Shown: piece by piece, positions 37,542 through 44,504 of the stretch
Numbering within the stretch: the first letter of the stretch is position 1
Layout of the letters: the number at the start of each line of letters is the position of its first letter
The notes under the pieces: model-generated
Told to the model about the DNA's origin: nothing
The model's input: only the letters and a program-made list of their open reading frames with translations
Databases searched by the model: none
Position numbers and translations under genes: made by a program
Assembly: GCF_001597745.1 (NCBI RefSeq)
Contig: NZ_LUHJ01000061.1
Location: forward strand, 141,987-205,986
Origin: Anabaena sp. 4-3
Lineage (GTDB): Bacteria; Cyanobacteriota; Cyanobacteriia; Cyanobacteriales; Nostocaceae
Reading direction: 5' to 3'
DNA length: 64,000 nt

Positions 37542-37727
37542 ATGTCAACTCAAGTCATTACATCTGATTTGTTGGTGCCATTATCCACAGAAGAACAGCA
37601 ACTGCTATCTGGCGGGCAGAGAGAAGAAGTAGAAGCACAACGTTTTGGAGGTGGTTTTGAATGTCGCCGAATTAGAAGAAGATACTTTAGATTACGTCGA
37701 TGTGTCCGCAGATGCTCAAGATTCTAA
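37542..37727 (+). CDS. Double-glycine-leader precursor peptide B, Arg/Cys-rich core (possibly frameshifted)
   Basis: A 61-residue peptide with leader MSTQVITSDLLVPLSTEEQQ then LLSGG. As read, the core is extremely basic (13 Arg in 36 residues) with three Cys, e.g. GFECRRIRRRYFRLRRCVRR, which resembles cationic antimicrobial peptides. However, the +1 frame from about 37659 reads NVAELEEDTLDYVDVSADAQ and continues to a stop at 37747-37749 with codons that look much more like ordinary coding sequence. A one-base indel in the GGTGGTTTTGAATG stretch could therefore have replaced an acidic tail. Whether this is natural variation, programmed, or a sequencing error is open. Ribosome binding site: GAGG. 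Confidence 0.65.
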   Translation: MSTQVITSDLLVPLSTEEQQLLSGGQREEVEAQRFGGGFECRRIRRRYFRLRRCVRRCSRF

Positions 37728-37774
37728 TCCTACAAAACAACCGGATTAATTAGTAACTTAGTTTACTTAAAATT

Positions 37775-37807
37775 GCACCCACGCAGGTATTTTACCTGTG
37801 TGGGTGC
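37775..37807. terminator. Strong 15-base-pair hairpin after peptide B
   Basis: GCACCCACGCAGGTA pairs with TACCTGTGTGGGTGC (one G-U) over a TTT loop. It lies 25-50 bases after the two possible stops of peptide B. It has no T-run, so it may act as an RNA-stabilising 3' end or a bidirectional element. See also 37471-37504. Confidence 0.6.
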
Positions 37808-37967
37808 AATATATTTATTCACAAAATTTACAGGAAAAAGTCCTAATTAATCCAGTTCAGAAAAATCAAATGTTTATATTTTTTCAACATCTAAAGACAT
37901 AAGAATTATAGTTTTTTTTATGTCTAAAGAATAATTTATTTACTAGCAAATAGTTTTATAAATAAGT

Positions 37968-38012
37968 CATAGGTGATTAACACCTATGTAGGTAACGTAA
38001 GTGAGGTAAATA
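37968..38012 (+). promoter_or_regulatory. Leader element of precursor peptide C
   Basis: Perfect inverted repeat CATAGGTG ATTAA CACCTATG (37968-37988), then AACGTAAGTGAGG (37994-38006) nine bases before the ATG. It is the same architecture as 36956-36998 before peptide A, whereas peptide B lacks it. Confidence 0.7.
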
Positions 38013-38015
38013 TCC

Positions 38016-38264
38016 ATGTTTAGTCAAACAATTGCATCCGATTTATTGGTCGAATTATCCACAGATGAACAGCAACTTCTCGCTGGCGGTAAATCTTGCT
38101 GTACTAAATCAGGTTCAACTCAGCCACCTGATGATGGAACTGAGCCTGAAGCAGTTGCGCCAGCAAAAGCACGTTTGGCTGTTGGTAAAATAATCACAGT
38201 AACACCATTTGCCAAGTGTTTAAATGGCGAAGAAACTGATGGTGGAATGGAAGACATGATGTAA
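38016..38264 (+). CDS. Double-glycine-leader precursor peptide C (CTB-type bacteriocin-like)
   Basis: An 82-residue peptide with leader MFSQTIASDLLVELSTDEQQ then LLAGG (Gly-Gly at 24-25). The core starts KSCCTKSGSTQPPDDG, with two adjacent Cys, passes through an Ala/Val-rich basic region (PAKARLAVGKIITVTPFAKC) with a third Cys, and ends acidic and Met-rich (GGMEDMM). The leader is nearly identical to those of peptides A and B but the core is unrelated. Processing by the C39 exporter is inferred. It is followed by a strong terminator. No modifying enzyme gene is nearby. Confidence 0.78.
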   Translation: MFSQTIASDLLVELSTDEQQLLAGGKSCCTKSGSTQPPDDGTEPEAVAPAKARLAVGKIITVTPFAKCLNGEETDGGMEDMM

Positions 38265-38296
38265 TGTTGATAACTCGCTAGCATCAACCCATGATC

Positions 38297-38354
38297 ACAA
38301 GTCTGAATTGTACCTCTGCGTAATGCAGATAAAGTACATCAGACTTGTTTTTTT
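38297..38354 (+). terminator. Strong rho-independent terminator after peptide C
   Basis: Three stacked stems: ACAAGTCTGA with TCAGACTTGT, GTAC with GTAC, and CTCTGC with GCAGA, followed by seven T residues. It closes the precursor region; the next gene is convergent. Confidence 0.85.
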
Positions 38355-38369
38355 GCTATGAATGAAGAA

Positions 38370-39290
38370 TTATGCGGGGATTTTTTGAGTCTTCGATATT
38401 CTGACGCGCTCCCAGATCCAATCTTGTAAAATGGGGTTGACTAATTCAGGTGCTTCATCTTGCGGACAATGACCTACACCTTCTAAGGGAATAAATTTGA
38501 GGACTTGGGGATAATTGGCTAACTCTCTACCTAAATCTACAGGTTCCCACGGGTCAGCTGTTCCCCATACAATCATTGCTGGACAAGGTAGTAAAGGTAA
38601 AAGGTCTTCTGGCAGAGGCCCTGTAGAATAAGAGGTAAATGCTAGGAAGACAGCCACAGCACCAGGATCACTGGCTGGTGCTGTGAGAACATCCACCAAT
38701 TCCTCTGTGACTGCTGCCTGATCAGCATAAGCTTGCAACAAGATTTTGCGGACTGTTTTTGCTTGAGCAACTTGATTAAAAAAGAAATTGCCAATAGGCT
38801 TGACGGATAATACTCTTTGCAGTGCAGGCGCGCCTACACGACGTGACCAAGGTAAGGTTTCTCGTTTGCGATCGTGCAATAATCTTAAGGAACAGTTGAG
38901 TAAGGAAATACCTAAAGCAATGTCTGGGTTACTGACTGCTGCTTGCATGGCTACAATACAGCCAATAGAATTTCCCACTAAAAAAGCTGGCTCACCTACT
39001 ACTTCCCGGCAAAAGTCTGCTAATTGCTGTCCCCAAGTTTCTAATGTATAAGCAATTTTAGTGTTTGGTTCTGGTTTAGCTGAACTACCAAAACCAATTA
39101 AATCAATGGCATAAACACGGCAATTTTCTGCTAACACAGGTATGTTTTTTCGCCAGTGTAACCAAGAAGCACCAAAGCCATGTATTAAAACAACAGCCGG
39201 CCCAGTAGTTCCTTGAGTTTGATAGCAAATGGGGAAGCCTTGCCAAATCCAGGTTTTTGTAGAACACAAGTTGATTGTAGAAGTAGTCAT
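38370..39290 (-). CDS. Alpha/beta-fold hydrolase
   Basis: About 306 residues from MTTSTINL. The fold is evident: VVLIHGFGASWLHWRKN (oxyanion), VYAIDLIGFGSSAKP, nucleophile Ser in AFLVGNSIGCIVAMQAA (GxSxG), Asp in VWGTADPWEP and His in GVGHCPQDEAPE. All three catalytic residues are present, unlike the protein at 28256-29104. It resembles cyanobacterial and plastid hydrolases of the MenH/pheophytinase type, but the substrate is unknown. Frame open to 39338; the internal ATG at 39290 begins the conserved part. It is convergent with the precursor peptide cluster and probably unrelated to it. Confidence 0.85.
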   Translation of the reverse strand: MTTSTINLCSTKTWIWQGFPICYQTQGTTGPAVVLIHGFGASWLHWRKNIPVLAENCRVYAIDLIGFGSSAKPEPNTKIAYTLETWGQQLADFCREVVGEPAFLVGNSIGCIVAMQAAVSNPDIALGISLLNCSLRLLHDRKRETLPWSRRVGAPALQRVLSVKPIGNFFFNQVAQAKTVRKILLQAYADQAAVTEELVDVLTAPASDPGAVAVFLAFTSYSTGPLPEDLLPLLPCPAMIVWGTADPWEPVDLGRELANYPQVLKFIPLEGVGHCPQDEAPELVNPILQDWIWERVRISKTQKIPA

Positions 39291-40112
39291 GGGAATCAAG
39301 ACCTGAAGATTAAATAAACAACCCAACAGCCGAGTCACTCATGGTGGATGTGCGTTTTTAGTTCTAAGCAAAATCTATAAAATGGTCAGTCATGCGATCG
39401 CATTACACAATCATCACTACATCTCTAGAGTATTTGTACTAACTTTTGGCTTGATACTGATACGTGACTTTAGCCTCAAAGTTTTCCCGGCAGTCCAATT
39501 ACTTTTTTAAACACCACAAGCAGTTTCATTGATTTTTTTATTTTCTTTAAATCCTACTTTTGATATTGACATAAAATTTTGATTTTGTAACGCCATTTAG
39601 GCTTGTATATGATTTCTATTGATAATACTCAAGCGTACATTCAGCATAATTAACCTCGCAGGTGAAATTATATTGAATTGATGTACAGTTTTAAGTATTA
39701 GTTAACAGAAATATGTGATTTGGATGTTTTTGACTCATAAAGTTTAGTTAAACTAAATATGATTTTTTTAAAGTTTGTGAGGATTTTGGGGGAGGAAAAG
39801 TTTTATTTTATGTCGGTGAAGGCATAAAACACTATCGATTTTGTAATTTTGAGTGGCTGAGGCAGTGACTATAGATATTTGAGAACGAGACTGTTAATAA
39901 TCCTAGGTAGGATATAAGCAAAAGCTATCAATAATTGGCACAGGTGATGAAGCTAGCATGATGGTGATTTCAGTAGTTTCACAATGTACGATGTCGAAAT
40001 TTATTTTTAGGATATATTCAATATTAAGCATCTGCCCAAGGTGATTTGCAACTGAGAATTCACGCAAAACTCCACCTATGTTTTTGTTGCTAGTGCCTTC
40101 CAGTAAAAGAAG
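39291..40112. other. Intergenic region, no gene seen
   Basis: About 820 AT-rich bases between divergent genes (alpha/beta hydrolase and thioredoxin-like protein). One HIP1-like site occurs near 39392. I see no significant hairpin, RNA gene or coding frame; it must contain two promoters. Confidence 0.4.
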
Positions 40113-40667
40113 ATGACTACACTAGAAATCCTTGAGACTCCCGTTGGTGGTTATGCACCAGATTTTGAACTGCCAGGAATTGACAATCAAGTACACCATC
40201 TGAGGCGTTATTTAGAAAAATGGCGTGCAGTAGGTGTGATTTCGATGTGCAACCACTGCCCTTATGTAAAGTTATATCTCAGCAGATTAAAAAATATCCA
40301 AACAGAATTGGCAGCAGAGGGATTCCAACTGATAGGGATAAATGCCAGTGAGAATACGGAATATCCTGGGCAGAAGTTGGAAAAGATGAAAATGTTTGCT
40401 CAGGAACACCAGTTGAATTTTCCTTACTTGTGGGATTCCACCCAAGAAGTGAGTCGGAGTTTAGGCGCGACTAAAACCCCGATGGCATTCCTGATCGATA
40501 GTTGTGGTATATTGCGATATAGAGGACAGATTGACAATCATCCTGACAAACCATTTTCCCAAGGTGAAGACTATCTCAGAAATGCGATCGCAGCTTTGTG
40601 GAAAGGGGAAGAAATCCTCATACCTGAGACGGAACCAGTAGGAACTTCATTAATTTGGCGTATCTAG
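40113..40667 (+). CDS. Thioredoxin-like/peroxiredoxin-type redox protein
   Basis: A 184-residue member of the AhpC/TSA-redoxin superfamily. It begins APDFELPGIDNQVHHLRRYL, has a two-Cys active site CNHCPYVKLY (Cys46 and Cys49), and the conserved cis-Pro region GATKTPMAFLIDSCG before RYRGQIDNHPDKP. The CxxC followed by Pro-Tyr is typical of the cyanobacterial thioredoxin family proteins of this length. It likely reduces disulfides or peroxides in the cytoplasm; the partner is unknown. It has no signal peptide. It lies 71 bases upstream of pyrH on the same strand. Confidence 0.87.
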   Translation: MTTLEILETPVGGYAPDFELPGIDNQVHHLRRYLEKWRAVGVISMCNHCPYVKLYLSRLKNIQTELAAEGFQLIGINASENTEYPGQKLEKMKMFAQEHQLNFPYLWDSTQEVSRSLGATKTPMAFLIDSCGILRYRGQIDNHPDKPFSQGEDYLRNAIAALWKGEEILIPETEPVGTSLIWRI

Positions 40668-40737
40668 ACATAGGTAGTCACTGTGCTGTTATCTTAAATT
40701 GGAGGCAATTGCAACTTTTTTGAGAAAGCGTGACTTC

Positions 40738-41466
40738 ATGGGAACGAATTACCGACGGGTTTTACTTAAACTGAGCGGTGAAGCCTTAATGGGCAACATG
40801 GGCTATGGCATTGATCCAGAAGTGGTGGAAGAGATAGCCCAAGAAATAGCAGAGGTGATCGCCAGTGGCGTTCAAATTGCCATCGTCGTGGGCGGTGGCA
40901 ATATTTTCCGGGGCGTAAAAGCAGCGTCAGCAGGGATGGATAGAGCAACTGCTGACTACATTGGTATGATTGCCACAGTCATGAATGCGATGACGCTGCA
41001 AGATTCGCTAGAAAGGATGGGAGTACAGACGCGGGTACAAACTGCGATCGCTATGCAAGAACTAGCAGAGCCATATATTCGTCGTCGAGCCATCCGTCAT
41101 CTAGAAAAAGGACGGGTGGTTATTTTTGGTGCTGGTTCTGGCAACCCATTTTTTACTACAGATACGACAGCAGCATTAAGAGCAGCAGAAATTGATGCAG
41201 AAGTAATTTTTAAAGCTACTAAGGTAGATGGGGTTTACGATGCTGATCCCCAAATCAATCCTAACGCTAAACGGTACACCAGTCTCACCTACACTCATGT
41301 GTTAGCGAACGATTTGCGAGTCATGGATAGTACCGCGATCGCCTTGTGCAAAGAAAACAATATCCCTATTTTAGTCTTTGACTTAACAGTGCGCGGCAAC
41401 ATTCGCCGGGCAGTTTTAGGAGAATCTATCGGTACCCTTGTGGGAGGTTCGTGTGAAATTAGCTGA
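40738..41466 (+). CDS. pyrH: UMP kinase
   Basis: PyrH phosphorylates UMP to UDP with ATP, a hexameric enzyme of the amino acid kinase fold. Diagnostic segments are [81 protein letters not shown] and [10 protein letters not shown]. From ATG at 40738 it has 242 residues, the usual length; an upstream TTG at 40699 adds 13 non-family residues. It overlaps frr by 14 bases, a classical pyrH-frr pair linking pyrimidine supply and translation. Confidence 0.96.
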   Translation: MGTNYRRVLLKLSGEALMGNMGYGIDPEVVEEIAQEIAEVIASGVQIAIVVGGGNIFRGVKAASAGMDRATADYIGMIATVMNAMTLQDSLERMGVQTRVQTAIAMQELAEPYIRRRAIRHLEKGRVVIFGAGSGNPFFTTDTTAALRAAEIDAEVIFKATKVDGVYDADPQINPNAKRYTSLTYTHVLANDLRVMDSTAIALCKENNIPILVFDLTVRGNIRRAVLGESIGTLVGGSCEIS

Positions 41467-42001
41467 AGCTGAAAGTAAAATGCAAAAAACTGTTGGAGCA
41501 ACTCAAGAAGCCTTCAACACCATCCGTACTGGTCGCGCTAATGCCAGCTTGCTAGATAAAGTCATGGTAGAGTATTACGGTTCACCTACACCGTTAAAAT
41601 CTCTAGCAAATATCAGTACACCAGATGCCACAACAATACTGATTCAGCCTTACGACAAAAGCAGCTTAAGCCTGATAGAGAAAGGCATTTCTCTCTCGGA
41701 TGTAGGTTTAACACCCAGCAACGACGGTTCTGTAATTCGGCTCAACATACCACCACTAACCACCGAACGCCGTAAAGAATTTGTCAAACTGGCAGCTAAG
41801 TATGCTGAAGAAGGTCGTGTTGGGATTCGTAACATCCGCCGGGATGCCATAGACTCAATTCGTAAACAAGAGAAAAACGCCGAAATTTCCGAAGATGAGT
41901 CTAAAGACTTACAAGATAAACTGCAAAAACTGACCAACAAATACACCGCCAGAATTGACGAGTTACTGGCAGAAAAAGAAAAAGACATTACCACTGTCTA
42001 A
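41453..42001 (+). CDS. frr: Ribosome recycling factor
   Basis: RRF, with EF-G, splits the post-termination ribosome. The 182-residue protein starts at GTG ([20 protein letters not shown]), five bases after GGGAGG inside the end of pyrH, so translation is coupled. Family blocks: [48 protein letters not shown] and [16 protein letters not shown], ending in a helix ([19 protein letters not shown]). The length is exactly that of the family. The identification is secure. Confidence 0.96.
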   Translation: MKLAEAESKMQKTVGATQEAFNTIRTGRANASLLDKVMVEYYGSPTPLKSLANISTPDATTILIQPYDKSSLSLIEKGISLSDVGLTPSNDGSVIRLNIPPLTTERRKEFVKLAAKYAEEGRVGIRNIRRDAIDSIRKQEKNAEISEDESKDLQDKLQKLTNKYTARIDELLAEKEKDITTV

Positions 42002-42141
42002 ATAGTTTCCTGTCATCGATGACAAGGGGAAAGGGCAAAGGGAAAAAGCCGATTTATATCGCTTTTTCCTGGGAAACTTTCCCCTTTTGCCTGAAAACTG
42101 AGTTTTTGAATTTTGAAAGAGATAAGTTTAAATTTTGAATT

Positions 42142-43263
42142 ATGTACGACACCATCATTGTGGGTGCTGGGCCAGCAGGGGGAACAGCTGCTTATCATTT
42201 AGCGAAAAAAGGGCGTTCAGTATTAATTTTAGAAAAAGAATCCCTACCTAGATATAAACCTTGTGGTGGTGGTTTGTCACCAGCGATCGCTCAGTGGTTT
42301 GACTTTGACTTTACCCCAGCCATTTCCGTCAAAGTAGACTCGATTCGCTTTACCTGGAAACTAGATGATCCTGTAGAAGCAAAAATTGAGACAAAAGAAC
42401 CAGTCTGGATGGTGCGACGGGATATTTTTGACCATTTTTTAGTGCAGCAAGCCCAGAAACAAGGCGCACAACTACAAGACAACACAGAAGTTACAGGTAT
42501 TGAATTTCACAGCGACCACTGGCAAGTAAACACAGTCAACGGCCCCGTTACCGGTCGCTACCTGATCGCCGCCGATGGTGCAAAAGGGCCGATGGCAAAA
42601 TGGCTAGGCTTCAAAGACCGTAAACGCCGCCTCGCTGGTGCTTTAGAAGCAGAAGTAGCGGCGGATGTGGCAGATAAATCTACAATTCATTTTGAATTTG
42701 GTTTAGTAAAAAACGGCTATATCTGGAACTTTCCCAAAGCTGATGGTTATTCCATTGGCGTAGGTACATTTATCGGTGGAGAACCCCAAGACTTTAAAAA
42801 AATTGTGGCTGAGTACGCCCAGTCATTTAATTTAGATATGAAAAATAGTAAGCAATATGGTCATCCGCTTTGCCTGTGGGATGGTAATCAAAAACTACAT
42901 ACCCAAAACGCTGTGTTAGCTGGTGAAGCAGCTTGTGTAGTTGATCCGATGACCGCCGAAGGGATTCGTCCCGCTATTTTTAGCGGTTTAATAGCCGCCG
43001 CTATGCTTGATCAGGCACTATCTGGTGATATCAACGCCTTAGAGCAATACACTGAGATTATCCATGAACGATGGGGTGCGGAAATGGCTTGGGCTAAAAA
43101 ATTAGCTGGCGCATTTTATCGCTTTCCTGGCGTTGGTTATCAAGCTGGTATCAAGCGTCCTTCGAGTACAAAAGTCATGGGTCAAGTTTTGTGTGGTGAA
43201 CTTTCTTATAGTGATGTTGCTGGACGCGCACTTAAGAGATTAGTCCCTGGTTTTAGAAGCTAA
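42142..43263 (+). CDS. Geranylgeranyl reductase family FAD protein
   Basis: A 373-residue flavoprotein of the geranylgeranyl reductase family. The FAD-binding start is YDTIIVGAGPAGGTAAYHLA, followed by PRYKPCGGGLSPAI, the second dinucleotide motif RYLIAADGAKGPMAKWL, and GEAACVVDPMTAEGIRPAIF in the C-terminal half. Family enzymes reduce the prenyl chain for chlorophyll or tocopherol (ChlP) or act on membrane lipids. It is shorter than typical ChlP (about 400), so it may be a paralogue with another prenyl substrate. It lies 140 bases after frr on the same strand; the gap contains a TTTTGAATT repeat. Confidence 0.88.
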   Translation: MYDTIIVGAGPAGGTAAYHLAKKGRSVLILEKESLPRYKPCGGGLSPAIAQWFDFDFTPAISVKVDSIRFTWKLDDPVEAKIETKEPVWMVRRDIFDHFLVQQAQKQGAQLQDNTEVTGIEFHSDHWQVNTVNGPVTGRYLIAADGAKGPMAKWLGFKDRKRRLAGALEAEVAADVADKSTIHFEFGLVKNGYIWNFPKADGYSIGVGTFIGGEPQDFKKIVAEYAQSFNLDMKNSKQYGHPLCLWDGNQKLHTQNAVLAGEAACVVDPMTAEGIRPAIFSGLIAAAMLDQALSGDINALEQYTEIIHERWGAEMAWAKKLAGAFYRFPGVGYQAGIKRPSSTKVMGQVLCGELSYSDVAGRALKRLVPGFRS

Positions 43264-43267
43264 ATCT

Positions 43268-43436
43268 TAGAGGATGTCTGAGAAGTTAAGAAAGATACTA
43301 AAAACCCCTCTCCAAACCTCTCCCCTGCAAGGAGAGAGGCTTTTAAACCCCCCTTCCCTTGTAGGGAAGGGGGGCTGGGGGGTTAGGTTTGAGTGACTTT
43401 GGTGTTACTAAAAATACTTTTCAGACATCCTCTTAG
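43268..43436. mobile_element. MITE-like element with terminal inverted repeats
   Basis: AGAGGATGTCTGAGAAGT at the left end (43269-43286) and its near-complement ACTTTTCAGACATCCTCT at the right (about 43416-43433), one mismatch in 18. The interior holds two further hairpins (CTCTCC...GGAGAG and CCCCCCTTCCCTT...AAGGGGGG). There is no ORF. A TTA triplet flanks both ends and could be a target duplication. Confidence 0.7.
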
Positions 43437-43452
43437 TTAATTATTTCTTGTG

Positions 43453-43473
43453 GTGCGGGCAAGATGCCCGCAC
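43453..43473. repeat. Perfect GTGCGGGCA hairpin
   Basis: GTGCGGGCA AGA TGCCCGCAC, a perfect 9-base-pair stem with a 3-base loop, just right of the MITE-like element and upstream of the metallo-hydrolase gene. It is related in sequence to the inner hairpin at about 7430-7453. Confidence 0.65.
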
Positions 43474-43608
43474 AGGACAGTCAAGATGACCATCCCACAG
43501 GAGTTTCCTGATACATAAATTAAGACTTACCTCGACTGGTGCTGATAAACCCTGGTGAATTTTGCTAGCGTGGTGAGATAGGGGTTAGCTAGGCAAGCAG
43601 AGGATAAC

Positions 43609-44481
43609 ATGGCGCATTTAAATCTTCGTCGTCCCCAAAATGTCACCGGCGATTTTTATGTTGATACTAGCTGTATTGATTGTGATACCTGTCGCTGGAT
43701 GACTCCTGAAGTATTTTATCGTGTTGATGAACAATCGGCAGTGCATCATCAACCAACCAATGAAGCAGAAAGATTAGCGGCACTGCAAGCACTTTTGGCT
43801 TGTCCAACTAGCTCTATCGGCACAGTTGAAAAACCCAAAGATATCAAACTGGCTCAAGAAAGTTTTCCGATTTTAGTAGCAGAAAATGTTTATCATTGCG
43901 GCTATCACTCCGAAAAATCCTATGGTGCAGCTAGCTATTTAATTCAGCGTTCAGAAGGAAATATATTAGTAGATTCTCCCCGATTTACACCACCTTTAGT
44001 CAAACAGATAGAAGCAATGGGGGGAATTCGTTATCTGTATTTAAGCCATCAGGATGATGTGGCAGACCATGAAAAGTATGCTGAACATTTTCAGTGCGAT
44101 CGCATTCTTCATACTGATGATATTTCTGCGGGGACTCGCCATGTAGAAATACAATTAACGGGTTTAGACCCTATAGAATTTCAGCCAGATTTATTAATTA
44201 TTCCCGTTCCAGGTCATACAAAAGGACACACAGTTTTATTATACAAAAATAAGTTTCTGTTCACTGGCGACCATCTCGCCTGGTCAGAAAGCAAGCATCA
44301 GTTAGCAGCATTTCGTGATTACTGCTGGTATTCCTGGTCAGAACAAATTAAATCTATGCGAAAATTGGCAAATTACACCTTTGAATGGGTGCTACCAGGA
44401 CACGGGCGGAGATTTCACGCTGATGTTGATACCATGCGTCAACAGATGCACAAATGTCTTGAATTGATGGAGAACCTTTAG
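43609..44481 (+). CDS. Ferredoxin-like domain fused to metallo-beta-lactamase-fold hydrolase
   Basis: A 290-residue two-domain protein. Residues 10-75 carry a 4Fe-4S ferredoxin-type pattern: Cys in SCIDCDTCRWM and a fourth Cys in LLACPTSSIG. Residues about 90-285 form a metallo-beta-lactamase fold, with the variant metal motif YLSHQDDVADHEKYAEH, then PVPGHTKGHTVLLY, FTGDHLAW and LPGHGRRFHAD. The family combines iron-sulfur and binuclear metal sites; an electron-transfer-linked hydrolase or oxidase is possible, but the substrate is unknown. Related fused proteins occur in cyanobacteria and plants. It is convergent with the channel-like gene. Confidence 0.85.
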   Translation: MAHLNLRRPQNVTGDFYVDTSCIDCDTCRWMTPEVFYRVDEQSAVHHQPTNEAERLAALQALLACPTSSIGTVEKPKDIKLAQESFPILVAENVYHCGYHSEKSYGAASYLIQRSEGNILVDSPRFTPPLVKQIEAMGGIRYLYLSHQDDVADHEKYAEHFQCDRILHTDDISAGTRHVEIQLTGLDPIEFQPDLLIIPVPGHTKGHTVLLYKNKFLFTGDHLAWSESKHQLAAFRDYCWYSWSEQIKSMRKLANYTFEWVLPGHGRRFHADVDTMRQQMHKCLELMENL

Positions 44482-44504
44482 ATTTTAGGACGTGATAAAA
44501 TCCT

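Noticed and set aside
39291..40112. Possible RNA gene or riboswitch in the long gap
   Set aside because: No conserved motif, hairpin with loop signature or tRNA-like fold could be found by eye.
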